Below, in pieces: positions 37,601 through 46,764 of a DNA stretch of 64,000 nucleotides. The DNA lies in the NCBI GenBank assembly GCA_902523455.1, contig CABYZG010000005.1, positions 47,003 to 111,002 of the forward strand, given 5' to 3'. The position numbers were made by a program, and so were the translations under genes. A model generated the notes under the pieces. The model ran no database searches. It was given only the letters and a program-made list of their open reading frames with translations, and was not told the DNA's origin. Origin of the DNA: an uncultured Pelagibacteraceae bacterium. Lineage in GTDB: Bacteria; Pseudomonadota; Alphaproteobacteria; Pelagibacterales; AG-422-B15. The first letter of the stretch is position 1. Every line of letters starts with the position of its first letter.

Positions 37601-38065
37601 ATGACTACATCTAAGACACTAAAGCAAACAGCGTCTCTAAGAAAAGAGGACATTAAGAAAGATTGGCTCTTGATAGATGCAAAAGACATAGTATTGGGCA
37701 GACTGGCTACAAATGTCTCAAATATTTTAAGAGGAAAGCATAAGCCCACGTATACGCCACATGTGGATTGTGGTGACAACGTTGTTATAATTAATGCTGA
37801 AAAAATTAAGCTTACAGGCAAAAAACTCGATGACAAAACTTATTATAGACACACCGGATATCCTGGAGGTATTAAGAGCATCAATGCTAGAAAGATATTA
37901 GAGGGAAAATTTCCAGATCGGCTTGTAAGATTAGCTGTTAAGAGAATGATTCCTAAAGGGCCGCTAGGAAGAAAGCAGCTATCTAATATGAAAGTATATG
38001 TAGGAGATAAGCATCCACACGAGGCTCAAAATCCTAAAACATATAACATACAGGATGTAGTTTAA
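37601..38065 (+). CDS. rplM: 50S ribosomal protein L13
   Basis: A 154-residue early-assembly ribosomal protein. [35 protein letters not shown] and [18 protein letters not shown] are diagnostic. The N-terminus is about 8 residues longer than usual. Its TAA overlaps the rpsI ATG by one base, the standard rplM-rpsI operon. Confidence 0.97.
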   Translation: MTTSKTLKQTASLRKEDIKKDWLLIDAKDIVLGRLATNVSNILRGKHKPTYTPHVDCGDNVVIINAEKIKLTGKKLDDKTYYRHTGYPGGIKSINARKILEGKFPDRLVRLAVKRMIPKGPLGRKQLSNMKVYVGDKHPHEAQNPKTYNIQDVV

Positions 38066-38511
38066 TGAACGAAACTATGAATAACAATACTGAAGAAAAT
38101 TTAGCTAAACCTGTACTAGACAATTTAGGTAGATCTTATGCAACAGGCAAAAGAAAGAATGCTGTAGCAAGAGTATGGATAAAAGATGGATCTGGAAAAA
38201 TTGTAATAAACGGTAAGGATGTAGATAAATACTTTTTAAGACCTGTTTTAAACATGTTAGTTAATCAGCCGCTTGAACTTACGAACAAAAAAACGAATGT
38301 TGACACAACAGTTACAGTTAGCGGTGGCGGAATGTCTGGTCAGGCTGGTGCTGTCAGACATGGAATTTCAAAAGCTCTAACTCTGCTAGATCCAAACTTA
38401 AGACCAATCCTTAAGACTGAAGGTTTACTTACTAGAGATTCTCGAATTGTTGAAAGAAAAAAATATGGTAGACGTAAAGCGCGTAGACGTTTCCAATTCT
38501 CAAAAAGATAA
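38065..38511 (+). CDS. rpsI: 30S ribosomal protein S9
   Basis: A 148-residue ribosomal protein with a roughly 20-residue N-terminal extension. [15 protein letters not shown] starts the conserved core. [19 protein letters not shown] and the basic tail ending in SKR, which reaches the decoding P site, are typical. A second ATG four codons in is also possible as start. It is coupled to rplM. argC follows 38 bp later. Confidence 0.97.
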   Translation: MNETMNNNTEENLAKPVLDNLGRSYATGKRKNAVARVWIKDGSGKIVINGKDVDKYFLRPVLNMLVNQPLELTNKKTNVDTTVTVSGGGMSGQAGAVRHGISKALTLLDPNLRPILKTEGLLTRDSRIVERKKYGRRKARRRFQFSKR

Positions 38512-38549
38512 TTTTTTTCAAACTTCTATTTTAAAATTAAAAATTAATT

Positions 38550-39560
38550 ATGAAAAACGTAGCTATATTAGGTGCTAGTGGTTTTGTAGGACAAGAAATA
38601 ATCAAAATTTGCCTCAACCACCCTCATATTGAGATTGTTGCTTTATCTGCTAACAAGTCTGCAGGTGAGACAGTTCAAATCCATGACTCTGTTGGTATAC
38701 AAACACCACTCAAATACAAAAGCTATGAAGACATAAATTTTATTAGCATTGATTATGTATTTAATTGCTTGCCAAATGAAAATCTTCACAAAAGAAGCGA
38801 TCTATTGAAATCAGATGTCAGTATAATTGACCTTTCAGTAGATTTTAGACTTGATGATAAAAATGATTATGAAAACTGGTATGGCTTTAAACACGGCAAC
38901 TTTGAGGTAAACGATGAATTTCAATATGGGTTAACAGAGTTTAATAGAAATAAGATAAAAAAATGTAAGCATATTGCAAACCCTGGCTGCTATGCAACTA
39001 GCATCTTAATCCCACTAATTGAATTGATAAAACAAAATGCAATTAAAACCGACGATATCGTTATTGACTCAAAATCAGGTTACTCAGGTGCAGGTAAAAC
39101 AAAGGGAAAAAAAGAGTTAATTAAGGAAGTAAATGAAAATATCAGAACCTATGGTATTGGTGATCACAAACACATAGCTGAAATAAACCAAGAACTAAGT
39201 AAAATCAAAAATATTCAAACTGAAGTTTTCTTTGCGGCTAATATATTACCTGTTGAAAGAGGTATTTTGAGTAACATATATATCGACACAAATGAGGTAT
39301 CTCAAAATGATATTTACGATATATTACAAAAAAGATTTAATGATGAGCATTTTATACAATTGCTACCGATGAACGAAATTCCTTCCTCTAGAGAAGTAGT
39401 TGGTACCAATAACTTAGTCATAGGATTAAAAAAGGGATATAAAGAAAATAAATTATGCATTGTTAGTGTTTTAGATAATTTGGTAAAAGGTGCTGCTGGA
39501 CAAGCAGTTCAAAATTTTAATCTTATGAATGATTATGATGAGAGGTTAGGAATAGAATGA
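38550..39560 (+). CDS. argC: N-acetyl-gamma-glutamyl-phosphate reductase
   Basis: A 336-residue NADPH-dependent reductase for the third step of arginine synthesis. The N-terminal VAILGASGFVGQEI binds nucleotide, the catalytic cysteine is in IANPGCYATS, and SGYSGAGK and HKHIAEI follow. The length fits type 1 ArgC. It sits directly downstream of rplM-rpsI, a common alphaproteobacterial arrangement. Arginine is also the likely source of agmatine for aguAB. ATGA overlap with the small lipoprotein gene. Confidence 0.94.
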   Translation: MKNVAILGASGFVGQEIIKICLNHPHIEIVALSANKSAGETVQIHDSVGIQTPLKYKSYEDINFISIDYVFNCLPNENLHKRSDLLKSDVSIIDLSVDFRLDDKNDYENWYGFKHGNFEVNDEFQYGLTEFNRNKIKKCKHIANPGCYATSILIPLIELIKQNAIKTDDIVIDSKSGYSGAGKTKGKKELIKEVNENIRTYGIGDHKHIAEINQELSKIKNIQTEVFFAANILPVERGILSNIYIDTNEVSQNDIYDILQKRFNDEHFIQLLPMNEIPSSREVVGTNNLVIGLKKGYKENKLCIVSVLDNLVKGAAGQAVQNFNLMNDYDERLGIE

Positions 39561-39754
39561 GAAAAAAAATAATAATTATTTTTAATTTATTTTTATTTTT
39601 ATTTACTTTCAATGCCTGCTCATCAGCAAAAAATTTTTCCTTTTACGAGTTTTTTATCAACCCGAATGCTGCAGAATTAATTTTAGATGATCAAGAAAAT
39701 GCTCAGAAACCAGATTTAGAGAGCGTACCAGAAAAGGTTGAAATTGATGAGTAA
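39557..39754 (+). CDS. small predicted lipoprotein, unknown function
   Basis: A 65-residue protein. A charged N-terminus (MRKK) and hydrophobic core (IIIIFNLFLFLFTF) lead to NAC at about residue 21, a plausible lipobox although the -3 residue is unusual. The mature part is short and acidic (SVPEKVEIDE). I do not recognise a family. It is squeezed between argC (ATGA overlap) and hom (8-base overlap), which supports real translation. Confidence 0.58.
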   Translation: MRKKIIIIFNLFLFLFTFNACSSAKNFSFYEFFINPNAAELILDDQENAQKPDLESVPEKVEIDE

Positions 39755-41036
39755 AACTTATGGTGTCGGAATCGCAGGACTTGGAACAGTTGGATCGGGA
39801 TTTCTCAAACAATTAAAAAATTTTAAATCGCCCTCTCAAAAAACTGCAAATATCAATGTAATTAAAATTGCTGTTAAGAACTTAAGAAAAAAAAGAAGTT
39901 TATCAGTTAAGTCTCTACCGTTAACAACTGATACAATGTCATTAGCAACAAATGACAATGTAGATATTTTAATTGAGCTCATTGGTGGCTCAAAGGGAAT
40001 AGCATATAACGTTGTTAAAAAAGCACTCCAAAATAAAAAACATGTAATTACCGCTAATAAAGCTTTGCTTGCAGTACATGGAAATGAGTTATCTAAAATT
40101 GCTGAACAAAATAATGTTTGTCTCAATTATGAAGCAGCTATTGCTGGCGGTATACCAATTGTAAAAGCTGTAAGAGAAAATTTGCGACTTAATAAAATAA
40201 GCAAAATTTATGGTATTTTGAATGGTACTTGTAACTACATTTTAACAAAGATGGAAAATAATGCGGGAGATTTTAAAAATGTATTAAATGATGCTCAAAA
40301 AAAAGGTTTTGCTGAATTAGATCCAACATTTGATATTCAGGGTATTGATGCAGCTCATAAGATCACATTGTTATCAAGTATTGCTTTTGACATTCCTGTA
40401 AATTTTAAAGCTACTTTTATAGAAGGTATTACTAAGATTGATAAATATGATTTTGTTTTTGCAAAAGAATTGGGATACTCAATAAAATTGTTATCAGTAG
40501 CTTCTAAAAAATTAAGTAAGATCGAACAAAGAGTTCATCCTTGTTTTGTTAAACTAAAATCAGATATTGCAAAAGTGAGTAACGAGATTAATGCTGTTGT
40601 TGTAAATGACTTAGTAATTGGAAAAAATATTTTTGAGGGCCCTGGCGCTGGAGCTGGACCAACGGGAGCCTCTGTTATGTCAGACCTTATGGACATTATA
40701 AGAGGTACTTATAATTATCCATTGGGCGTATCAATGAAAAAGAAAAAGAAGTTAAAAATCCAGAAAATTGATGATTTGTCATTTCCATATTATTTGAGAA
40801 TTACAGCCAAAGATAAAGCCGGGGTAATGGCAAAAATTTCAAAAGCTCTATCAAAAAGAAAAATTTCGATTGAAAGTATAATTCAAAAGCCATCGAAAAG
40901 GTCAAATTTTGCTGAAATTATTTTGATAACTCACACAGTAAAAGAATCTTCGCTTTTATCATCTATTAAGCAGATAAAAAGATTACCAGAAGTAAGCTCA
41001 TCTGTTAAATTTATCAGAATTGAAGATTCGTTATGA
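39747..41036 (+). CDS. hom: homoserine dehydrogenase
   Basis: A 429-residue NAD(P)-dependent enzyme that reduces aspartate semialdehyde to homoserine, feeding threonine and methionine (metY) synthesis. VGIAGLGTVGSGFLKQL binds nucleotide. VITANKALLA, NGTCNYILTKM and the catalytic Lys/Asp segment AELDPTFDIQGIDAAHK follow. A C-terminal ACT domain (about 345-425) suggests feedback control by an amino acid. The ATG at 39747 is chosen over an in-frame TTG at 39738. Confidence 0.95.
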   Translation: MSKTYGVGIAGLGTVGSGFLKQLKNFKSPSQKTANINVIKIAVKNLRKKRSLSVKSLPLTTDTMSLATNDNVDILIELIGGSKGIAYNVVKKALQNKKHVITANKALLAVHGNELSKIAEQNNVCLNYEAAIAGGIPIVKAVRENLRLNKISKIYGILNGTCNYILTKMENNAGDFKNVLNDAQKKGFAELDPTFDIQGIDAAHKITLLSSIAFDIPVNFKATFIEGITKIDKYDFVFAKELGYSIKLLSVASKKLSKIEQRVHPCFVKLKSDIAKVSNEINAVVVNDLVIGKNIFEGPGAGAGPTGASVMSDLMDIIRGTYNYPLGVSMKKKKKLKIQKIDDLSFPYYLRITAKDKAGVMAKISKALSKRKISIESIIQKPSKRSNFAEIILITHTVKESSLLSSIKQIKRLPEVSSSVKFIRIEDSL

Positions 41037-41983
41037 CCGTAATATCAACTCAATATGCATCAGGAATTGTAGCTGCAACTGAAAAGGCTGCAATTGCATC
41101 ATCTAAATTAATAGGTCTTGGTGACGAAAAAGCAGCAGATCAAGTTGCTGTAGACGCAATGAGAACAGCTTTAAACGCAATTGATTTTGATGGCAGAATT
41201 GTTATTGGTGAAGGTGAGAGAGATGAAGCGCCAATGCTTTATATTGGCGAGGAAGTAGGAACAGGCAGAAATCACGAAGTTGATATTGCGTTAGATCCTT
41301 TAGAAGGAACCACTATCACAGCTAAGGGCATGCCAAATTCATTATCTGTAGTAGCTGCAGCTCAAAAAGGAGGGTTGCTCTATGCGCCAGACACTTACAT
41401 GAATAAGATTGCAGTTGGTAGTAGTCTTCCTAAAGATGTAATAGATCTTGATGCAGCTGTCGAAGATAACATAAAAAGTATCGCGGAAGCTAAAAAAGTT
41501 AAAATTAGTGAAGTTACTGCCTGTGTATTAGAAAGGCCCAGACACGATGATATAATTGAATCTTTAAGAACAATCGGCTCAAAAATTGTTCTTATTCCTG
41601 ACGGCGATGTAGCAGGAGTAATTATGACAACACAAGAACATAATCCAGTTGACATTTACCTTGGCATCGGCGGAGCTCCTGAAGGAGTTTTAGCTGCTGC
41701 AGCACTGCAATGCATTGGCGGTCAAATGCAAACTAGACTTGTAATCAACAATGACGATGAAAAAAACAGAGCTGAAAAGATTGGTATTAAAGACCTAGAA
41801 AAAAAATATAATCTTAATGAACTTGCACACGGCGATATTATCTTTTCTGCTACAGGTGTAACAGAAGGGACTATGGTTAGAGGAGTAAGATCTGACAGCA
41901 GTCACTACATAACCCATTCATTAGTTCTAAGAACTGGCGAAGCCTCATCTCAGTATATCGAGACTTATCACAAAAAAGATTGA
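41033..41983 (+). CDS. glpX: fructose-1,6-bisphosphatase class II
   Basis: A 316-residue gluconeogenic phosphatase of the GlpX type. GEGERDEAPMLYIGE and the metal site LDPLEGTT are diagnostic, with GIGGAPEGVLAAAALQCIGG later. It is coupled to hom (ATGA) and followed after 3 bases by recJ, the conserved alphaproteobacterial order hom-glpX-recJ. No class I fbp is seen here. Confidence 0.95.
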   Translation: MTVISTQYASGIVAATEKAAIASSKLIGLGDEKAADQVAVDAMRTALNAIDFDGRIVIGEGERDEAPMLYIGEEVGTGRNHEVDIALDPLEGTTITAKGMPNSLSVVAAAQKGGLLYAPDTYMNKIAVGSSLPKDVIDLDAAVEDNIKSIAEAKKVKISEVTACVLERPRHDDIIESLRTIGSKIVLIPDGDVAGVIMTTQEHNPVDIYLGIGGAPEGVLAAAALQCIGGQMQTRLVINNDDEKNRAEKIGIKDLEKKYNLNELAHGDIIFSATGVTEGTMVRGVRSDSSHYITHSLVLRTGEASSQYIETYHKKD

Positions 41984-41986
41984 ACT

Positions 41987-43768
41987 ATGGGAAAAGATTC
42001 TTTCGACGAAGATTTTTTTTCTCTAACAAATAAAAAATGGTCTTTAAAGGAATATAGCGAAAAAGATACGGAATATATTTCGCAAAGTTACGAAGTAAGC
42101 CCGCTAGTTGCTAAATTACTAAGTATTAGAAAAGTAAATTTAGACGACATTATTTCTTATATAAGTCCCTCATTAAAAGAAAGTTTACCTGATCCATACG
42201 TTTTAGCGGATATGGAAAAAGCCTGTGAGAGACTTTATCAGGCAATAATTAATAAAGAAAGAATTGCAGTATTTGGCGACTATGATGTTGATGGCTCAAC
42301 CTCGACTTCGACTTTAATTAATTATTTTAAACAAATTTCAGTGAATCTAAAATTTCATATACCCGATAGATTTAGTGAAGGATATGGACCCAGTGTAGAT
42401 ACTTTTTCAAATTTTAAAAAAAGAGATGTAAAAATTATTTTTACCGTCGATTGCGGAACAATGGCCTTTTCTGAGATTGAATATGCGAGAGAGCAAGGTA
42501 TGGATGTAATTGTCTTAGATCATCACATTCCAGAAATAAAACTACCAAAAGCAACAGCAATTATAAATCCAAACAGAATGGACGATAATTCAGGATTAAA
42601 CTATCTTTCTGCAGTTGGTGTAACTTATATGTTCATTATCGGGCTTAACCGGAAATTAAGACGTGAAGATTGGTTTAAAAAAAATGACCTAAAAGAACCA
42701 AACCTTATTGCTTTGTTAGATCTTGTTGCTTTAGGAACAGTTTGCGATGCTGTTCCACTAAAAGGATTAAATCGAATTCTAGTTTCAAAAGGAATCGACG
42801 TAATACAAAAACGATTAAATCCAGGTTTAAATTCATTGATTGAAAAATCAAAAATAAAATCAAAAGTAAGTGTTCATGATCTTGGTTTCAAGATTGGTCC
42901 AAGAATTAACGCTGGCGGAAGATTAGGTTTTTCAAACTTTGGCACAGACTTATTAACTGAAAGCGAAAAAAGTAAAATCGATAGCATCTCAAACGATTTA
43001 GATAAATTTAATTCTGAGAGACGTACTATAGAAAGTTATGTTTTAGATCAAGCTATCGCCCAAGTTGATGATAAAAAACTAAAAAATAAACTACTGATCG
43101 TATCTGGTGAAGGATGGCATGAGGGGGTAATTGGTATTATTGCAAGTCGACTTAAAGATAAATTTAATAAGCCGAGCATTGTTTTCTCGATAAATAATGG
43201 CGAAGCTAAAGGTTCTGGACGCTCAATAAAAGGTATTGATCTTGGTCAGTTAGTTATTTCTGCTGTTCAAAGTAATTTGCTTAAAAAAGGCGGAGGACAC
43301 TCAATGGCAGCTGGATTAACAATAGATTCTGAAAAGATAGAAGAATTGGAAAAATTTTTTGAAAAGCAATTGACCAATAAAGTAATAAATATTCAAGATA
43401 ATAAAATTTTATTTGCTGATGACATTTTAAGCACATCAGCAATCAATTTAGATGTTCATAGGGAAATTGAAAAAATTGGTCCTTTTGGATCAGAAAATCC
43501 TGAACCATCTTTTATTTTTAAAAATGTGATACTCGCGACCGTTGATCAAATAGGTGAGGAGCATACTAAATGCCTTATTAAATCTGATGGAGGAAAATTT
43601 ATTGAAGCGATGGCTTTTAGAAGTGCAAAAACACAGCTTGGAGAAGAATTAATAAAAAATAAAGGTTCATCAGTTTGCTTATTCGGCAAAATAAAGATCA
43701 ATGAGTGGGGGGGTAAAAAAATACCTCAAATACATATTATTGATATTTCCGCATCACAAAATAGTTAA
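41987..43768 (+). CDS. recJ: single-stranded-DNA-specific exonuclease RecJ
   Basis: A 593-residue 5'-3' exonuclease of the DHH family used in recombination and mismatch repair. VFGDYDVDGSTSTS and VIVLDHHIPE carry the metal-binding DHH residues. GEGWHEGVIGIIASRLKD and the DHHA1 motif KGGGHSMAAGLTI follow, then a C-terminal OB-like domain. It is the last gene before tRNA-Glu. Confidence 0.95.
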   Translation: MGKDSFDEDFFSLTNKKWSLKEYSEKDTEYISQSYEVSPLVAKLLSIRKVNLDDIISYISPSLKESLPDPYVLADMEKACERLYQAIINKERIAVFGDYDVDGSTSTSTLINYFKQISVNLKFHIPDRFSEGYGPSVDTFSNFKKRDVKIIFTVDCGTMAFSEIEYAREQGMDVIVLDHHIPEIKLPKATAIINPNRMDDNSGLNYLSAVGVTYMFIIGLNRKLRREDWFKKNDLKEPNLIALLDLVALGTVCDAVPLKGLNRILVSKGIDVIQKRLNPGLNSLIEKSKIKSKVSVHDLGFKIGPRINAGGRLGFSNFGTDLLTESEKSKIDSISNDLDKFNSERRTIESYVLDQAIAQVDDKKLKNKLLIVSGEGWHEGVIGIIASRLKDKFNKPSIVFSINNGEAKGSGRSIKGIDLGQLVISAVQSNLLKKGGGHSMAAGLTIDSEKIEELEKFFEKQLTNKVINIQDNKILFADDILSTSAINLDVHREIEKIGPFGSENPEPSFIFKNVILATVDQIGEEHTKCLIKSDGGKFIEAMAFRSAKTQLGEELIKNKGSSVCLFGKIKINEWGGKKIPQIHIIDISASQNS

Positions 43769-43815
43769 TCAATTATTGATTTAGACCGATTATTAGATAT
43801 ATAAATAAGATATAA

Positions 43816-43891
43816 GGTCCCTTCGTCTAGCGGTTAGGATATCTGGTTTTCATCCAGAAGATCACGGGTTCGAATCCCGTAGGGACCGCCA
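43816..43891 (+). tRNA. tRNA-Glu (anticodon TTC), CCA encoded
   Basis: The 7-bp acceptor stem GGTCCCT/AGGGACC has discriminator G and an encoded CCA at 43889-43891. The anticodon loop GTTTTCATC gives TTC. The T-arm CGGGTTCGAATCCCG is perfect. It stands between recJ (47 bp) and the alternative oxidase gene (87 bp). Confidence 0.97.
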
Positions 43892-43909
43892 TTTTTATGG
43901 CCTTATCTG

Positions 43910-43922
43910 TGACAAAATGTCA
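43910..43922. promoter_or_regulatory. palindrome upstream of alternative oxidase, possible operator
   Basis: TGACAAAATGTCA is a palindrome with 5-bp arms, 57 bp before the oxidase start and 18 bp after tRNA-Glu. It could bind a dimeric regulator. No known consensus is matched with certainty, and one short palindrome in AT-rich DNA may be chance. Confidence 0.25.
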
Positions 43923-43978
43923 GTAAAACATCCGTTTTATAGTATTTAATTTCTATAAATAAATATTATCTATTTAGT

Positions 43979-44647
43979 ATGACCGAAATGTTTAAGCACT
44001 ATAAACCGGTAAACAATAGTGACCGTATAGCTCTATTATTTACAAAAGCCCTCCGTCTTTTCGCTGATCTTTTCTTTAAAAAACGTTACGGGCACAGAGC
44101 GGTTATATTAGAGACTGTAGCAGCTGTCCCTGGAATGGTCGCCGGCATGCTTAATCATTTAAAAAGTCTTAGAAATATGGAGCAAGATAGAGGCTGGATC
44201 AAAACACTTTTAGATGAAGCTGAGAACGAAAGAATGCATTTAATGACTTTTATTAATATTGCAAAGCCATCAGTTTTTGAGAGATTTTTAGTGATAGTAG
44301 TGCAAGGAATATTTTTTAATCTTTATTTTTTAATGTATTTAGTTTCACCTCGTACCTGCCATAGGATTGTGGGATATTTTGAGGAGCAAGCAATTATAAG
44401 TTATACAGAATATTTAGATGAAATTGAAAATGGAAATATTGAAAACGTTAAAGCACCTCAGATAGCAATTGATTATTGGGGTTTATCACAGTTTGCAAAA
44501 TTAAAAGATGTTATCATTGCTGTTAGAAACGACGAGATGGGTCACCGTGAAGTTAACCATGAATTTGTAACACTTATTGATCAAAAAGATCATAAAGAGA
44601 CTTATACAGATTCAAGCGAAATACTCTCAAAAGATAATACTAAATAA
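43979..44647 (+). CDS. aox: alternative (ubiquinol) oxidase, di-iron
   Basis: A 222-residue membrane-bound di-iron enzyme that oxidises ubiquinol with O2 without pumping protons, bypassing bc1 and cytochrome oxidase. All ligand motifs are present: E45 in [11 protein letters not shown]84 and H87 in AENERMH, E135 or E136 in [10 protein letters not shown], and E186 with H189 in [11 protein letters not shown]. Two hydrophobic stretches (about 103-122 and nearby helices) anchor it. DUF4149 and a 60-residue orphan follow within 10 bp. It probably relieves an over-reduced chain under oxidative, light or sulfide/cyanide stress (inference). Confidence 0.94.
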   Translation: MTEMFKHYKPVNNSDRIALLFTKALRLFADLFFKKRYGHRAVILETVAAVPGMVAGMLNHLKSLRNMEQDRGWIKTLLDEAENERMHLMTFINIAKPSVFERFLVIVVQGIFFNLYFLMYLVSPRTCHRIVGYFEEQAIISYTEYLDEIENGNIENVKAPQIAIDYWGLSQFAKLKDVIIAVRNDEMGHREVNHEFVTLIDQKDHKETYTDSSEILSKDNTK

Positions 44648-44654
44648 GTTTATA

Positions 44655-45068
44655 ATGTTGGAATTTGGAATTTTTCTACATTCTTTAATTATTGGATTTA
44701 CGATTTTTTTTATGTCTGTTGTTACCCCATCTGTATTTTCAATTTTAAATGAAGATGAGGCAGGCAAGTTATTACGAGTTATTTTCCCCAGAATGTTCAT
44801 TTATGGGTTAATCATTACTATTTTATCGTGTGCTGTTTTTTTTGTTATTAGTATAATTGATTTTCTAATTATATCGTTGGTTTCCGCTGCTTTCTTTTTA
44901 ATCAATCTCATTTATCTAACTCCTAGAATCAATATTTATAGAGATAAATTTAAAGGTGGTATCGTTGAGGCTGAAAAAAAATTTAAAATGCTTCATTTTT
45001 TCTCAGTAGCTTTATTTATTTCACAGCTTTTTGGATCTATCTTTATTGTATTTGTATATTTTTATTAG
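44655..45068 (+). CDS. DUF4149/TMEM205-like membrane protein
   Basis: A 137-residue protein with four hydrophobic segments. FGIFLHSLIIGFTIFFMSVVTPSVF at the start, the middle LTPRINIYRDK, and KKFKMLHFFSVALF near the end resemble the DUF4149 family. The function is unknown. The in-frame ATG at 44577 inside the oxidase gene is rejected; the ATG at 44655 starts the conserved part, 7 bp after the oxidase stop. Co-transcription with the oxidase is likely. Confidence 0.75.
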   Translation: MLEFGIFLHSLIIGFTIFFMSVVTPSVFSILNEDEAGKLLRVIFPRMFIYGLIITILSCAVFFVISIIDFLIISLVSAAFFLINLIYLTPRINIYRDKFKGGIVEAEKKFKMLHFFSVALFISQLFGSIFIVFVYFY

Positions 45069-45077
45069 GAGGACAAT

Positions 45078-45260
45078 ATGAAAATTTTAAAAACATTTGA
45101 AGATGCAAAGCTAATTATAGTTGATCTTGAGGTCAATCTAGGTAATCAGAAAAGAAGTGCTCCAACCTTGTGTGCGCAGTATGATGGAAAAATTATTCCC
45201 CTAAGTACAGCTCACGATGGAAGACCTATACTTATGAATATAGATAATGCGATTGAGTAA
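45078..45260 (+). CDS. 60-residue protein of unknown function
   Basis: A small soluble protein, beta-rich by eye, beginning MKILKTFEDAKLIIVD and containing RSAPTLCAQYDGKIIPLS and HDGRPILMNIDNAIE. I do not recognise it. A perfect AGGAGG (45067-45072) with 5-nt spacing, overlapping the DUF4149 stop, makes it one of the best ribosome-binding sites in the window, so it is very likely translated. It is the last gene of the alternative oxidase unit and converges on the photolyase gene. Confidence 0.66.
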   Translation: MKILKTFEDAKLIIVDLEVNLGNQKRSAPTLCAQYDGKIIPLSTAHDGRPILMNIDNAIE

Positions 45261-45270
45261 ATAAATTCGC

Positions 45271-46749
45271 TTAGCTTGTATGCTCTCTGATAAAAATTTC
45301 TGCCTTCTGTAGTATTCTTTTCTTTCGATCCTGTTTCATTTTATCAAATACATTTACCATCATATTTAGTCTTGGGTTGCTACTGAAGAATTTTCTATTT
45401 TTATTTATAAATCTCCAATATAAACCATCGACAGTCTCACACCACTCTCCTTTTTTGAAGTCCATCATTTTCAAATAATAGCTTGAACCACAAATATATG
45501 GTTTGGTTGCGAAGATGCCTCCATCACTAAATAGTCCCATCCCATAGACATTTGGCACCATCACCCATTCAGAGGAGTCAGCAAACATTTCCATAAACCA
45601 TTTATAGACATATTTTGGGTGTATTTCACACAAGTTCATTAAACTAGACAGTATCATTAGCCGTTCAATATGATGCGTCCAACCAAAATTAAGAGCATTT
45701 TTAATTGAATGATCTAAAGGGGGTATCCCTGTTTCAGCAGTATACCAATCATTTTTGAGTTTTCTTTTATGATTAAAAAAATTAGATGATTCCATTTTAG
45801 GCGAGTAGTTATGATAAATACCTCTCATAAATTCTCGCCATCCAATAACTTGTCTAATGTATCCCTCAAGTGAATTAATACTTATCTTTCCATTGTATTT
45901 TTTTAATCTGTTAATTATTTCTTGGGGTGTAATCAATCCCATATTAATAAGCGGGCTTAATGCGCTATGAAACAGGATATTATCTCTTTGACTTACTGCG
46001 TCTTCGTAGTCTCCAAATAAATTCAATTTATTTTTAATGAAATCGTCCAGCCAATCTGATGCATCTTTATGTGTTGTTGGTAGCCAAAAGTTATTTGTAC
46101 TACCAGGGTGTTTTTTAAATTTTTCTTCTATGAAGTTTTTTAAATGTTTTGTGTGTTTGGTTTCACTTGATTTAGGTTGTTTTGGAAGTTTTAGGTCTTG
46201 TGGGAGTTTTTTTCTATTATCTTTATCAAAGCTCCATTTGCCGCCGACAGGTTTTCCGTTTTCAATTAGTAAGTCAAATTTTAATCTACTTTCTTTATAA
46301 TAAGTTGCCATGAAAGGCTTTTTTTGTTTTGACAGATATTTTTTAAAATCATCACGTGAATTAAGAAACATAGGTGTTTGTATTACGTTATGCTCAAGAT
46401 TTTTTTGAATAATAAATTTTTTAATACGTTTTTCGAATGGCGTGTCTTCAATTTCAAAGTGGCTTACTTTATTTATTTTATGTTTTTTTATAGATTTTTC
46501 TAATTTATCTTCATACTTTTTTTCAAAATTGTTTTGACAGTCATAATAGTCAACTGAAAAACCTTTCTTTATTAATAAATCTCGGTAACTTCTCATAGAG
46601 GAGAGAAACTGAAGAATTTTTAGCTTATGATGTTTCTCATACGAACACAGACCAAGATCCTCACACATGAATATCTTATTCTTTTTATATTTACTTAGAT
46701 GTTTTGGATCAAAAAGCTGATTTCCTAGGATAATAAAAAGATCGCTCAT
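45271..46749 (-). CDS. deoxyribodipyrimidine photolyase-related protein (PhrB / FeS-BCP type)
   Basis: A 492-residue protein of the COG3046 photolyase-related family. It begins MSDLFIILGNQLFD. It contains VIGWREFMRGIYHNY, GIPPLDHSIKNALNFGWTHHIERLMILS and WVMVPNVYGMGLFSDGGIF, all typical of the FAD-binding half. Characterised members repair (6-4) photoproducts or act as photoreceptors and carry a 4Fe-4S cluster. Here the expected C-terminal cysteine group is reduced: I see Cys in LMNLCEIHP, YICGSS and GEWCET. Gpx follows 15 bp downstream on the same strand. Confidence 0.88.
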   Translation of the reverse strand: MSDLFIILGNQLFDPKHLSKYKKNKIFMCEDLGLCSYEKHHKLKILQFLSSMRSYRDLLIKKGFSVDYYDCQNNFEKKYEDKLEKSIKKHKINKVSHFEIEDTPFEKRIKKFIIQKNLEHNVIQTPMFLNSRDDFKKYLSKQKKPFMATYYKESRLKFDLLIENGKPVGGKWSFDKDNRKKLPQDLKLPKQPKSSETKHTKHLKNFIEEKFKKHPGSTNNFWLPTTHKDASDWLDDFIKNKLNLFGDYEDAVSQRDNILFHSALSPLINMGLITPQEIINRLKKYNGKISINSLEGYIRQVIGWREFMRGIYHNYSPKMESSNFFNHKRKLKNDWYTAETGIPPLDHSIKNALNFGWTHHIERLMILSSLMNLCEIHPKYVYKWFMEMFADSSEWVMVPNVYGMGLFSDGGIFATKPYICGSSYYLKMMDFKKGEWCETVDGLYWRFINKNRKFFSSNPRLNMMVNVFDKMKQDRKKRILQKAEIFIREHTS

Positions 46750-46764
46750 AAGTAATTAAAAGAA

